Assembly (NCBI GenBank): GCA_027943245.1
Contig: JANDJZ010000080.1
Span: 62,001 to 126,000 of the forward strand
Source of the DNA: Acanthamoeba sp. SK_2022b
Lineage: Eukaryota; Discosea; Longamoebia; Acanthamoebidae
Direction of reading: 5' to 3'
Length of the DNA: 64,000 nucleotides
In this document: positions 43,493 through 55,014 of the stretch, in pieces
How positions within the stretch are numbered: position 1 is the first letter of the stretch
Layout of the letters: every line of letters starts with the position of its first letter
Notes under the pieces: model-generated
Told to the model about the DNA's origin: nothing
Database searches by the model: none
Seen by the model: the letters and a program-made list of their open reading frames with translations, nothing else
Made by a program: the position numbers and the translations under genes

Positions 43493-45032
43493 TCAGTGGA
43501 GGATGGTGGTGGCCCTCTCTTTCATGCGCTCGCCCACGAGGTCGATCAGGCGTGTGAGGAGAGGCGTGGGCGCGAAGCGAAGCACCCGCGCGGGGCTCGA
43601 GTCGGCTAGCGGTTCCTTTCTGTAGTATCGCAGCGTGCCCACACCCATCACCGCTCGCGTCGTGCCTGTCAGAGGGAGGGGGAGAGAGAGAGAGGTCGTG
43701 TCAGGCAACGACAAGCGGCGCACAGTCAAACTGTACGTGGGCGGGATGAGGGCGGCAGGAGGAGGTTACTCGTGACAAAGACTGACTGCCAGCGATCGAT
43801 GGCAGAGACCTGTGGACAGTGGAGGGAGATGGGGATATGGTTCTCCGCGCACACTTCTAGCACGAGTGAGCGGAAGGTGCCCGCCAGCACCACGTCCGTG
43901 GGCGCCGTTTGCACGGTGTCCTGTGTGTCCAGGGGAACGCAGGCATGAGCGAGGCCCACTGCAAACTTAAACGTGCGAGAACGCACCTCCGTGATGACAA
44001 AGGCGTTGCTCGAGAGGCCCTCGGTGACCAGCCCTTCGTCGTCGTACATTATGACCTCTTCCTCGTCCTTGGCTTGCAGCGCCTCGTAGACCTTGCGCGC
44101 TCTGCAGAGCGATATGTGGCAGCGGGGTTAACGTTAGCGCATTCGTGCGAATGCGTGGGGGGCGTTGGAGCATTACATGTTCCATTTGACGTCCTTCACG
44201 TGGGGGTCGACTCGGCGAGGAGCCGGCCGCAGGGCCGCGGTGACCAGCTCGCCCTTTCCCTTCACCGGCAGCGCTTGCACGTACACCAGCACGTCCACAT
44301 CCGATCCCTATGTTGTATAGAAGAACAAGAGGGTGATCATCTGCTTTGAGCAGAGAGAAGGCACAGAGGAGCAGCTAGGATGAGAGGAGAAGAGGAGGTA
44401 CCTGTTCGCCTGCGCCGGGCATCGGGCTGGGCGCCGCAAGGAAGTAGATGCGCAGCTCATCGCGCTCGTGGTCGGGGAAGCGCGAGAGGAAGGTCGACAT
44501 AGACTGGCGGAGCGTGGGCAGGACCAGCTCCCTCATCCGCTCATCTGACATCGCTATGGGCGCCCGCTCGCTCAACCTGGCTGCACAGTGCGGTGAGTGC
44601 ATCGCCCACGCATCGGACAAGCTCGTCGCCGTACGTACCCAGACGACTGACGTGAGCGTCAAAGTCGAAAATGCTCACACGACCCACCGTTCTCGCAGTC
44701 GTGTAAGTGGCTGATGGGAGAGCACAAGAGATAAGAATAATAAATCACGTAGCTCGATTTCCAATCCAAAAAAAAAAACAAATCAAATCAATCAGCACTC
44801 ACGCACCCACGGAGTAGAGCTCAAGGAACTGCTTCGTTGTCAGGCTCTTCAACTGTTCGTCTTCGCGTCCATTGCGCATGACCACCATCGGTGTCAGAAG
44901 GGGCGCAGGCGTGCCTTCCATCTTGCAGTGGCGAAAAGCCGAGCTGGTTGCTGCGAAAAGTGGGGCGCTGGGCAAGTGCAGGTGTGGCGGTCGGAGCAAG
45001 AGGCGTGTCGTTGATAGCCTTGCACACAGCAT
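43493..45032 (-). CDS. Class IV PLP-dependent aminotransferase, probably organellar
   Basis: Fold-type IV aminotransferase (branched-chain/D-amino acid/ADC-lyase superfamily). The start at 45032 gives MLCARLSTTRLLLRPPHLHL and an acid-free N-terminus resembling a mitochondrial presequence. Exons continue MVVMRNGREDEQLKSLTTKQ, ATYTTARTVGRVSIFDFDAH, ARLSERAPIAMSDERMRELV, ELRIYFLAAPSPMPGAGEQ, GSDVDVLVYVQALPVKGKGE and PHVKDVKWN, which holds the probable PLP Lys. The superfamily fingerprint VTEGLSSNAFVI follows, then TAPTDVVLAGTFRSLVLEVC. The C-terminal end is TTRAVMGVGTLRYYRKEPLA. It resembles the plant and algal uncharacterised branch of the family. The substrate cannot be assigned. Confidence 0.8.
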
Positions 45033-45661
45033 GCGCCGCCGTTGGCTTGAGTCTTGTTCCTGAGAACGACGCTGGGCCAAGAGCAAGAACAGCAACAAGA
45101 GCACGCTCTATGACGCCAGCATGATGCCGGGCTGTGTTTCAGGGTTGCAGAAAAGAGAGGAGAAAATAAAGATTAAAAATCAAGCCAAGACAGCAAGCCC
45201 CGAGTACAAATGGGAGCCAAAGAGAAGAAGCTGGTGCTTTTCCTGTTGATGCACGCCCACGCTTTTGCATGCGATGCGAAGTTTAGTGCATCTATTAAAA
45301 ATCGAATGCGTGGATGAAGGTTGTGGCGCTTGTGGCGGCAATGGCAGGTGGTGCAGCGCTCTTTATCGTGCCTACCATGCGAGCCCAACAGCAAGCCAGA
45401 GACTCACGGCGCGCGCCGGCGAGAGCTAACGCGCAAGCCCCACGAGACGCCCCGTCCTCTTCCTGATGAGTCCTTCTCTTTTTTTGCTTGCGTGTTCTGG
45501 TGTGCAGAACCGCATGAAACGAACCTGTCGGTGCCTCCTGTTGCTTTCCTCGTGTATCTTTGGCCTCCGCCCGCCCGTTCAAATCTTGCAAAGCGTTGTG
45601 CGAAGAAAAAATTGGTGTTAAAAAAGGCGCCAGCGCCACGCCAGCAATTCAGAATCATACA
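45033..45661. other. Divergent intergenic region (aminotransferase / SUMO)
   Basis: About 630 bp between the aminotransferase start on the minus strand and the SUMO start on the plus strand. It contains scattered A/T-rich patches (45160-45300, 45590-45620) but no convincing reading frame. Probably holds both promoters. Confidence 0.5.
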
Positions 45662-46117
45662 ATGGAAGAAGACAGGAAGTCCAACATCGTAAAAGCTTCG
45701 CCCAGTGGTGAGGAGGGGTCAGAGGACACCGTAATTTCAGTCAAATTGGCTCCCCAAGATGGATCGGTAAAATCTAGCCTTGGCGCTTGCGCGTAGTCTG
45801 GTGTAAATCTGTGTAAACCCTCCTCGATCTTGTTTGCTAGGGGGTTGTGGAAATACGAGCAAAGGGCAAGACGAAGATCAAGCGGCTAGTGGATGCCTGG
45901 TCGAAACAGAAGGGCATCAATCCGCAATCCGTTCGACTTCTTGGGCCTGAGGGACAGCGCCTCAATCTGGAGAGCACCTTAAGCGAAGCCAATATAAACG
46001 ATGGCGTACGTGCACCCTGCCTGTTGTTGAAATCACGTACTCAACTTCGCTTCTACTCTCTACGTTCAGGATCAGATCGACGTCATGCTTCTCCAGACGG
46101 GAGGCGCCAGAGAGTAG
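45662..46117 (+). CDS. SUMO: SUMO (small ubiquitin-like modifier)
   Basis: Ubiquitin-fold modifier conjugated to nuclear proteins. Three exons join in phase: MEEDRKSNIVKASPSG through DTVISVKLAPQDGS, then GVVEIRAKGKTKIKRLVDAW, SKQKGINPQSVRLLGPEGQR and LNLESTLSEANINDG, then DQIDVMLLQTGGARE. The diglycine conjugation site QTGG is followed by only three residues (ARE), which a SUMO protease would remove. The flexible N-terminus shows no clear consensus sumoylation site (psi-K-x-E), so chain formation is not predicted. Length, about 103 aa, is normal. Family call is firm. Confidence 0.95.
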
Positions 46118-46285
46118 ACGACTACTGGCGCTTTACACCCATCCTCCTTCTTTTCTCCAATACACGGCATCTCTTTCTCTCGAACCAGCAGCAACATAAG
46201 GAGGAGAGGTACAACAAGCAGGAGCGGTGGTCTATTGTCAAATCGTTGCTGTTGTTGGAGTAGAAGAAGGTGAGTGAGGTGGTAA

Positions 46286-47002
46286 TTACAAAACGTATCT
46301 GCTGAGATCCGTCTTGAGGAGAAGCTCGCTGAGGTGCTTCCTGACCTCGGCCACGTCGATGGTGACCTTGCCCGGCGTGCACTCGTAGCTGATCTCCTCC
46401 AGGATCCTCTCCATGACGGTGTGCAGGCGGCGCGCGCCGATGTTCTCCACCGTCTCGTTGACCTCGGCCGTGAGCTTGGTGATCTCGTGGATGGCGGCGT
46501 CGGTGAACTCGAGCTCCACGCCCTCGGTCTGGAGGAGCGCCTTGGCCTGGTCGATCTGGTTGAACTTGGTCTCGGTGAGGATGCGGTAGTAGTCGCCCTT
46601 CTTGAGCGGCTTCAGCTGCACGCGGATGGGCAGCCGGCCCTGGAGCTCGGCCAGCAGGTCGGATGGCTTGCACGAGTGGAAGGCGCCCGACGCCACGAAC
46701 AGGATCTTGGACGTGTCCACGTTGCCGTACTTGGTGCTGATGGTCGTGCCCTCGATCAGCGGCAGCAGGTCCCGCTGCACGCCCTCCGACGAGGCGTCGG
46801 CGCCGTACGAGTTCTTGTCCTTGCAGATCTTGTCGATCTCGTCGATGAAGACGATGCCGTTGCTCTGCACCGCCTCCAGCGCGGTCTTGACGATGGCATC
46901 CTTGTTGATCAGCTTCTCCGCCTCCTGCTCCTCCAGGTACGGCCTATTACATATCACCAACATCAACAAGTAATGACAACGACACAGTTAGCCATCTCTC
47001 TG

Positions 47003-47037
<35 letters not shown>

Positions 47038-48303
47038 ATGTGTGTGGAGCGAGAGAGAAGCCATGCATACCGACACTCGGCGATGGTCATCTTCCTCTTC
47101 TGCTTCTTGGCGCCGCCAAAGATCTTGTCCAGCTGAACAAAGACGCCTTGGGCGCCCATCTCCGAGCCGAAGGGCATCTGGGTGGCGGGCGTCGACTGAG
47201 GCACCTCGAAATCGACCCGCTTGCCCTCGAGCTCGCCGTTCTGGAGCATCTTGCGGAACATGGTCTTGGTCCGCTCCTGCGCCTGAGCGCCGGCCAGAAT
47301 ATCGAGCAGCCGCTCCTCCACCTCCTGCTTGACGCGCTGCTTCTCCTGCTCTCGCGCCTTCATTGTGAACTCGTGCACCGCAACGTCGACGAGATCCCGA
47401 ATGATCATGTCCACGTCGCGGCCGTGGAAGCCGACCTCCGTGAACTTGGTGGCCTCCACCTTGATGAAGGGCGCCTGAGCCAGCTTTGCCAGCCGCCTCG
47501 CGATCTCTGTCTTACCCACACCAGTAGGACCTGCAGAGGTGCAACGTTGCGACCGTCGTGTGTTAGAGGACAACGCGCCAAACGGTTGTTGCACACTGGT
47601 CGGCGCCGGTGGGCGAGCAGCCAGTTGGTAGTGGTGGGGGTGGGGAGTGGGCAGCGTACCGATCATGAGAATGTTCTTGGGAATGACTTCAGTGGCCATC
47701 TCTGGTGGGAGCTGTCGGCGTCGCCACCTGTTCCTGAGGGCGATGGCCACAGCTTTCTTAGCCTCGGCCTGTCCGATGATGAATTTGTCCAGCTCATTGA
47801 CAATCTCGGACGGCAGGAGTGCTCGCTCCACTGAATCGGAGGAAAAGGCGCAGTGGAGGGTCGAATCAATAACCAAGTGTGAGCAGATCGGCGCTTTAAG
47901 TGGGCTGGTTACCTTCGGCAGGAGTTGCAGGAACAGCGGCTTCCTGCTGCTCCTGCTGCTCGTCGCCTTTTCCCTCATCCACTGGTGGCGGTGCCTCTTC
48001 GCTCTTTACAGTGGCAGTGGTAGTATCGTTCTGGAGGTAGACGGACCACATTTAGATCAATGGGCCGAGGTGGAAGGATGAAGAATTGGGCAGAAGGATT
48101 CTTCAGAGGGGCCTTACCTCATTGGAATAAAACCTCACGCGATGGGCGACCTCGCTCCTTCCACTTGGCTGAATAGAAGTTACGCATATGGCCTCTCGCA
48201 TTGATGATCGCAGTGCTCTGGCGGCTGCGGCCCGCTGCATGACGGGGACCGAAGATGATGACGCTATCGCCGCTGCATTCAATCTTGCCGCCCTCTTTAG
48301 CAT
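46286..48303 (-). CDS. hslU: HslU (ClpY) AAA+ unfoldase, mitochondrial
   Basis: ATPase subunit of the bacterial-type HslUV protease. The start at 48303 reads [20 protein letters not shown] and runs through an Arg/Ala/Ser-rich presequence to RVRFYSNE, then a Gln/Glu linker. The core has [32 protein letters not shown], Walker [15 protein letters not shown], the pore loop region [20 protein letters not shown], Walker [12 protein letters not shown], sensor-1 [10 protein letters not shown] and arginine-finger region [14 protein letters not shown]. The C-terminus, KTDLSRYVL, resembles the HslV-docking tail LSRFIL/RYIL. The intermediate domain is present. At least five introns show it is nuclear-encoded. 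The HslV peptidase is not in the window. The SUMO stop lies 168 bp from its stop (convergent). Confidence 0.94.
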
Positions 48304-48611
48304 TATTGTTGTCGTGCGCAGCCTTCTCAAAATTGCAATTGATGCAGCACTTCTGCACCAATCAATCAATCAATTCGCAAGAGAGATGATCGCTTCCTTC
48401 CTGGATTTGTGCAAAAGACCGCAACCGGGTCCGGACCCTTTGTTCGTCATTGCGTGCTGGGTTCGAATCCCCGAGGTGGAAATCTTCGCTAAATATCAGA
48501 GAAAGGAGATAACGATGCACAACAAAATCCACAATCCAACACAGAGCTCTGCAACATCACCACAACGCCACTACAGCACCAGAGCTGCACGACACTCAAT
48601 CTAACACGAGA

Positions 48612-49283
48612 ATGAACCTCAAAGCTCTTACATCAATAGCCCTACTGCCGTTTCAATTCGCAAGTCTGTTGCTTCCGTGGTGGATGAAACCGCTCGGATG
48701 GCACAAGAACGTGGAGGAGATACTCTTCTTTGCTCGCGTCCTCTACCTCAACACCTACACATCATCGCGCTCTGCGATCTTGGCCACGCCGCCAGTCTCC
48801 TCACAGCGAAGGGGCAGTCAGCAGAAGGCCCTTCTGCAGTGGCGTCTGGACCACGCCGTTGCGTGGATGGACGAGGTCGGCACTACGCTCCTCTGGGCTC
48901 TCTTCCTCTTCCTCCTCTTCTTCGTCGCCTCTATCCCCATTCTCTGCATCACCACTCAATTCGTGCTGCTCTTCAATCGCGTCTTTGCTACGCCTCCACC
49001 ACCTCAGAACAAGAAGACGCAGGTGATCATCGATGAAACTGACCCTCAATACGGCATGAAGCTGCGTCAGCGCAAGGCTAAAGAGGTCGACACCAGCTCT
49101 TCTTCCGCCGAATCGTCCTCTCCTTTCGCCCTCTCCCTCACGGAACAAGAGCAAAAGCGTTACGAGGAGCTCATCCACTCGCCAGTTGCCCAGAACTTAC
49201 GGATGGTAGCCATCCTGCCTCACAGGATCGCTGTTGCCGTTTGCGAGCGCTTCATCGACTACGTCCGCTATCGGCTTCTCTAA
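48612..49283 (+). CDS. Intronless two-TM membrane protein, unknown
   Basis: A 223-residue uninterrupted frame starting MNLKALTSIALLPFQFASLL. A first hydrophobic segment is at the N-terminus. A second, longer one (TTLLWALFLFLLFFVASIPI and onward into LCITTQFVLLF) sits near the middle. A Ser-rich linker (VDTSSSSAESSSPF) and a charged helix LTEQEQKRYEELIHSPVAQN follow, ending FIDYVRYRLL. The layout could suit a seipin-like or other ER membrane protein, but no signature supports a family. It is divergent from hslU with 308 bp between starts. Confidence 0.6.
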   Translation: MNLKALTSIALLPFQFASLLLPWWMKPLGWHKNVEEILFFARVLYLNTYTSSRSAILATPPVSSQRRGSQQKALLQWRLDHAVAWMDEVGTTLLWALFLFLLFFVASIPILCITTQFVLLFNRVFATPPPPQNKKTQVIIDETDPQYGMKLRQRKAKEVDTSSSSAESSSPFALSLTEQEQKRYEELIHSPVAQNLRMVAILPHRIAVAVCERFIDYVRYRLL

Positions 49284-49359
49284 TCTTGTTTCCCCATATT
49301 TAAAATTTAAATAAATAGGAATTAATAATAATTTTAGGAAGGCAGTTACGGCGACGTAA

Positions 49360-51372
49360 ATGGACTCAACTGACCACGTACTCCAAGGAGGGGATGAGCT
49401 CCTCCTTCACGTGTTTTCATTTCTTCCCTTCCAAGAGGTGTGCCGAATCGCGAACACCTGCCGCCGTTTCGCCCGCATCGCCAACGATGAATCTCTCTGG
49501 CGTTCATTTTGCTTCCGCTACCTCTTGGAATGCTCGCCCTCCACTTCTTTTCCATCGTCGTCCCCCGTTCTTGTGGTCTCCCTATGCCAGTCCTTTACGT
49601 CCCGGGAGATGGAGGCGCACTCGTGGCAACAGCTCTTCCGCCAGCGGTTATGGCTCAGGCCCCGCATACGCGCCCTTGTGCTCCACGGCAGCTACAGCCA
49701 ACCAAAGGCAGACACTCTCAGCGCGCTACTCGAGGTACGCGAGTCACTTGGTGTAAACGTGCGTCTTGCATCGTTCGCGCTCACCGCGTACACAGGAGCT
49801 GCTGCGTCCGCCCTACCTGCTGGCGTCCATCGTGGCGCGCGCAACTCCAGCTGGCACCAGCGACCACTTGGCGAGCTGGCTCCTCGACCTCGTTCTCTAC
49901 CTCGGCGGTTTGCCTCTGGCAGGCACGTCTTCTTCCCCCAATCTGGCATCAGTTCTGTCCTGAAGCTCACATCTCCTCTTCATCATCACCGCCATGCCAT
50001 AGAATGCTTCGTTGCATCGATGATATCGGGCTACCTGGCGATCTGTGCGAGGGAAGAGCAGAACAAGCAGGGCGGAGCCACGCCGGCCGACTCAGAACCG
50101 GCGACGGCGACCAAGAGCAGTGCGTCCCGCAAAGTCCATCTGACGAGCACCGAGACCTGCTCGAAGCTGGTCACGCGCTACTTCCACCTCGTGGGCGACG
50201 CCTACCTTCACGAGCTCCTGGCCGACGTGCTCGTCGACATAGGCAAGAGGCGGAAGAAGGCGAATAAGAGGGCAAAGAAAGACCACTACAGCGACATGCT
50301 CCTTCGCCTTAGCCGTGACATGGTGCCTCCCTCCTTTCCCTCACACTTACTCTCACTCTGGCTGATTCCCTCCCCTCTTTCTCTTGTGGACACAGGTTGT
50401 CGAGATCGCACACGACGCCTACGCTATCACCGAGCGGATCGTCCAGAATGTCGACAAGATGCCTCCGTACGGCCAGCGCGCGACTGTTAGTGCTAGTCGC
50501 GCAATTCTAACCACGCTGCGCCTCCCCTCCTTCAATTGAACCCACAAGGTCGATACGGCGGATCTGCCACCACATCTACGCCGAGACGACGGCCTCGGGT
50601 CAGGGCTGGCACTTTGTGCGCCTGTGCCTCTTCTATCGGTTCATCTTCCCGTCAATCGTCGACTCCTCGCAGTACGACGTCTTCTCCGAAGAGGTCAAGG
50701 ACTACGACATGCAGTACTTGCCCTATGCCCATCGCCTGTCCGCGCATTTCTGCTGTTGTTCGCGTCTGACTTCAGCTCGTGTTGCGGCGTCAGGCCCTAC
50801 CTGATCGCGGTGGCCAAGGTGCTGCAGTCGCTGTGTCAGCTGGAGGAAGGCGATGAGGCCCACCCAAATGGGCAGACCGGAGCCGCTGCGGACCAGTCGC
50901 AGTCGCAGAACAACATAACCAAACTGATGGGCGGATTCATACGCCAGCTTGTGGTAGAGGCCCTCCTCTCCAAACGCGTGCGGGCGCGATGAAGCCGTTA
51001 ATGCTTGTGACTCACAGAGCAAGGAGGACCGAGGCAATGGCCTGGATGCCGGGGAGACTGCCGGACGCGACCATCAAACGCGCGGGGACACGGCCAGGGC
51101 TCTGCAAGCCCTGGAACTGTTGGGAGGGCACATCCAGCAGCGTCCCCCTTGCTCCAATCAAGTCGCGGAGTGTTCGTCTCGTGAGGTGAGCACAGTCGCA
51201 GCGCGGGAACCCCTGGACACTGCGACGCTCACTCACGCTCTCTGTGCAGAATGGAGACCGCGTCGAGCGCCTGGTGCAGGCCGTGTGCGGCCTGAGCGAC
51301 CTGCCGCAGGACCCCCATTCAGTGCCCTACCGCAACAGCGCCGAGGGCAAGCAGCGCTGTCTCCTCAGCTGA
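49360..51372 (+). CDS. F-box protein with RasGAP-like domain
   Basis: The N-terminus MDSTDHVLQGGDELLLHVF, then FLPFQEVCRIANTCRRFARI and ANDESLWRSF, is an F-box (SCF ubiquitin-ligase adaptor motif). Later exons read LTSTETCSKLVTRYFHLVGD, AYLHELLADVLVDIGKRRKK, VVEIAHDAYAITERIVQNVD, RICHHIYAETTASGQGWHFV and RLCLFYRFIFPSIVDSSQYD, then PYLIAVAKVLQSLCQ. This last series follows the RasGAP fold, where FLRF-x-x-P-A-I and L-x-x-IAK-x-LQ-x-L are the strongest signatures. I could not find the arginine-finger loop (FR-x-N) in the expected place, so catalytic activity is doubtful. Stop at 51372 after KQRCLLS. About eight introns, one with an irregular donor near 50740. Confidence 0.6.
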
Positions 51373-51689
51373 GCGCCTCGAGGCGCTGCTTGGATAGCTC
51401 CCTGGCACAGTTAAACCATAAAAGGGTTTTGTGCCCTTTTGGGGCGTTGGTGTCTGTGACCTGGCGAGGTAGACACGCTGCCAAGCAGGCGTAGAGACGA
51501 CATTCCCGACAGCAGAAGCGGCCTTGGGGGCGAGGACAAGTCGAGCAGACCGGCAAAGGACTGACTGTCTACTTCAGGTGCTCTTTAGACTCAGGCTTTG
51601 TTTGGCTTCTTAGCTCGCTGGTCCTCTGGCGCTGCTTGACTGACGATGTTGATGGTGCGCTCAGTGAAAGGGAGGTCCTTGAAACGACG

Positions 51690-53942
51690 ATGAGCGAGGT
51701 CAGGGAGAGGCGAGGGTCACGCGACAAGCGCAAGTCTGCACAAAAAGACGATTTTGAGGAGACCCCCCCTTCCCCCACCTCCCCCGACCACAAGCAGCCT
51801 GCCACCCCCGCAGCTGGTACATGTGCCCGCACTAATCGCTTACAAATAAGGAAGCTTTGCTCGTTCTAACAGATTACTCACTCTGCTTGACGCAGATGGT
51901 GAGCCCAAGAAGCCTTCCAGGTTCAGCTTCAACCGCCTGTGGCGCTACAGCACTGGCAGCTCGGACACAGGGGACAAGCTGGACAAAAACGATGAGAATG
52001 GCGCCAAGCCGGCCAAGCGCAAGAGCCTCCGGCTCGACGTGTTCTCGCGGCGCAACAAGCCGGAGCAGCCCGTGACGACCCAGAGCCTCGAGATATCCGC
52101 CGCAGAGATCGCTGCATCCGGAGACGCGCGAAGGCAGGCAGCAAGATCGCGTCAGCAGGCGCAGCAGGCGCAACAGGCGAACCTGTCGCGGTCTGCCAGA
52201 GAAACGCGGGTGGTTGTGGCGCCGTCGCGGTCGCAAAAGCCCCGGGATCGCGGGCGCCATGGCGAGTTGAGCTCGTCGAAGAAGAGGACCGCCGTCGAGA
52301 GCCTGGACCTGGCAGTTACCCGTCGGGAGCGTCAGCGCGGCTCCGGGTCGTCGTCCGCACGAACCTCCAAGGTCCGCGAACGACGCGACAATCTCGACAA
52401 GCCGGAGCGCCTACCCAGCCGGTCAAATCACGCCAAAGGCGAAGAGCGCAACTCGCGCCACAGACCCAAGGGCTCCGAGGAGAGGAAGGCGGAAAGGGGC
52501 GGCGACAAGGGCGTGGAATCGCGACACCGGACTCCACGAGAACGAAGCCATGACCGCACGCCGAGCAAGGAGCAGGAGCGGGAGCACAAGCCAGGCAAAG
52601 ACAAGGAGAGGAAAGATAAGCGACGAGAGCGGGACAAAAAGGGCGATAAGGATGACAAAAGGAGAGAGAGGAGCGGTGCAGAGAAGGACGGAGCCGACCA
52701 CAGCGACAGTCATAAGAACGATCGTCACAGGGAGCGAGGCCACAGGGAGCGAGAAGAGGCCCACCGCGACGATGGTAAAAGGGAAGACACCGAGGGCAGC
52801 AGCAAGAAGGACAGGGACGGCAGAAGGGATCGAGAAAGGAAGGGAGCTGACAAGGAAGAGAAGGCAGTTGCAGGAGGAAGAGGAGAGCGGGAGGCGCCGG
52901 AGAGGCCCCAGAGACCCGAGAGATCAGAGAAAGAGGGGGAAAAGAGGGACACCCTCAGGAGGCGTAAACGAGCCGAGTCGGATGTCAAGGACGAGAACGA
53001 GGGCAGAGCTGCCAAGCAAGACGACGAAGAAGTGCAGGAGAGGCCGCAGAAGGCCAGCAGGGAGAGGGAGAAAGGAGACACGCTCAGGAGGCGAAGCCAG
53101 AGGCCCGAAGAGAAGGATGACCAAGCCAAGGAGGCGAGGGAGGAGAAGGACACCAAGGCCACCAAGCAGAACGACAAGGAAGCCAGGGACGACAGGGAAG
53201 TTCAGGAGAGGCCGCACAAGGCCGAGAGGGACGGGGAAAGGGAGAAGCGGGATACTCTCAGAAGACGAAGCCGGCGGCTGGAGGACATCAAGGACGATCT
53301 GGTCAAGGAGGCGAAGGACGAGAAGGACCAGAAGCAGCCCAAGCCGGAGGAGAAGGAAGCCAGGCGTTCTTTGTCGTCGAGCACCGATGCGCACGACAGG
53401 CCGCAGAGGCCGCACAAGGCGGAGAGGGAAGGAGAGAAGAGGGAGAAGGGAGACACGCTCAGGAGGCGAAGCCGTAAGCCCGAAGAGAAAGACCACCACG
53501 TCAAGGAGGAGGCGAACGATCAGAAGGAGACCAAGGCAGCCAGCGACAGGAAGGAGAGGCACGGTAATAGCACCAGCAAGGCAGACGAAGGTGCTGAGGC
53601 CAAGGAGGCCGCCGGGAATGATGGGGTAGACGATGAGCTCCAGGGCGACAGCGATGACCAAGACAAGGTCGAGGACAGCAACAATGACCCAGAGGACAAC
53701 AGCCCGGTGGACGAGAGTCCCTTCGCGCGAGAGCTGGCCAAGCGAGCCAACCAGAACCGTGCTCAGGTGCACTAGAAGACAGCTACGGTGTGTAACGTAA
53801 GTTGTTCTGATCAAAGCCCCTTCGTCGTGAGCAGAAGCTATCACAGATGGAGGAGATGCTGGCGACGAAGAAGGCGACCAAGGGCGCCACGAGGGCAAAA
53901 CGAGCATCAGTTGCCCCTGGAGCGACCAAGAAGGGCCCCTGA
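51690..53942 (+). CDS. Highly charged Lys/Arg/Glu repeat protein
   Basis: Start at the ATG 51690 (MSEVRERRGSRDKRKSAQKD). Upstream in-frame codons lack an ATG. Exon two begins DGEPKKPSRFSFNRLWRYST and runs 1.8 kb without a stop. The middle is almost entirely charged (GDKDDKRRERSGAEKDGADH and the like). It then carries four copies of a segment centred on RDTLRRR or GDTLRRR at about 52948, 53078, 53251 and 53453, each followed by an EEKDD-type acidic run and RPHKAER. I extend the C-terminus by a splice after RAQ to KLSQMEEMLATKKATKGATR, stopping at 53942; without it the frame stops at 53775. Composition resembles nuclear RS/RE-type disordered proteins. No folded domain is recognised. Confidence 0.7.
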
Positions 53943-55014
53943 GGTTGTTAGAACACAATTAACAGTGGGAACGTTAGCGTTCCCTTCATCCGCTAGTGGT
54001 TGGATGTGTTCTATTCACAAGTGCTTGAACAACGAGGCTGGACACAAAGGGATAGAAGGAAGGTCTTTACACGTAGGAAGGATATCGATTTACACATGTA
54101 CACGCAACTGGAGAAGAGTAGAAAAGGCTAATGCTGCTTACTAGTGACGACGCAAGGGCGTTGCTGGTGACCTCCTCGCGGCTGCTGGTGAAGGCGTGCA
54201 GCACCCTTGGGCTGGCGCTGCTGTTGGGGCTTCATGGGATGGTGCTGCCTCTTCTGACGACGTACGGGAGGCTTCTCCGCCGCTACTTGTCCTCCCTTGG
54301 AGCTCTCGTCATCTTTCAGGAGGTGCAGCAGAAACAGCAACGTCGGCAGTGTCAGCGTCGAAGGCTGGAGTTGCTCCTCCCCTGCAGTCTCCCCTCGTGC
54401 TTCTGCACCTCGCGCGGCCGTCTTTTCAGGCAGGGCAGGCGTGGGGGAAGAGGTCTTCTCCATCGTCGTGGTGTGGTGCTGCTGTGCGACTGGGTCCGTC
54501 TTGTACGACACCTTGCCCTCCTTGTGGCAGCAATAACGGAAAGCTGGGCTTCGGTAAACGTTTTTGCCGCCATCTCGCCTTTTGGGCAGAATGTCCCAAC
54601 GGCGCTCGCCAATTGGACAAGTCTCGGAAATAGTCCAGAAAATCAGACCTCGCGGAGACTGGAAAGTGGTGTCATCAGGAAGTATGACTTGTGTTGGGTC
54701 AGGTGTTAGGCTGCTCCCTGAGCATGGGCTTCCTCAGTGTACTTTAAGTCTGGAAAGCACCTGCCTGGCAATGCACAAAGATAACACATAAAGATTCCAC
54801 AGTGAACATAACAACTGTGCCTTGTGAGCCCAGTCTGCACAGGTTGCTTAGATCAAGCTCCTGGTTGCCAGTAGCTTATCAGTTTGCTTCTTGGTCTTAC
54901 AACACCCAAGGCTCCTGGCTTCTCTGGTGTTTGGTTCAGCGAACGCCAGCCGCCAATAAATCTGCGCTCCCGAAAAACTGGCTCGCGTAAACACAGACTT
55001 ACACCCACGATACC
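53943..55014. other. Weakly coding interval
   Basis: About 1.07 kb between the charged-repeat gene and the IFRD-like gene. A minus-strand candidate is listed separately (54128-54573). The remainder (53943-54127 and 54574-55014) shows no gene I can support. Confidence 0.4.
54128..54573 (-). CDS. Possible small basic/proline-glutamine protein
   Basis: On the minus strand an ATG at 54573 reads MAAKTFTEAQLSVIAATRR. A second frame, entered after a likely short intron or frame change, reads SYKTDPVAQQHHTTTMEKTS, LQPSTLTLPTLLFLLHLLKD and then a basic, Gln-rich tail (RQKRQHHPMKPQQQRQPKG) to a stop at 54128. I could not place the splice that links them, so this may be a two-exon gene, a pseudogene or chance coding composition. 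No domain is recognised. Confidence 0.25.

Noticed and set aside
46334..47834. Large plus-strand frames (332 and 270 codons) opposite HslU
   Set aside because: Leu/Asp/His-rich shadow composition and no domain; HslU motifs on the minus strand fully explain the DNA.
48455..48485. GGGTTCGAATCCCC looks like a tRNA T-loop
   Set aside because: The 5-bp T stem does not pair fully and no matching acceptor or anticodon arm could be found upstream within 80 bases on either strand.
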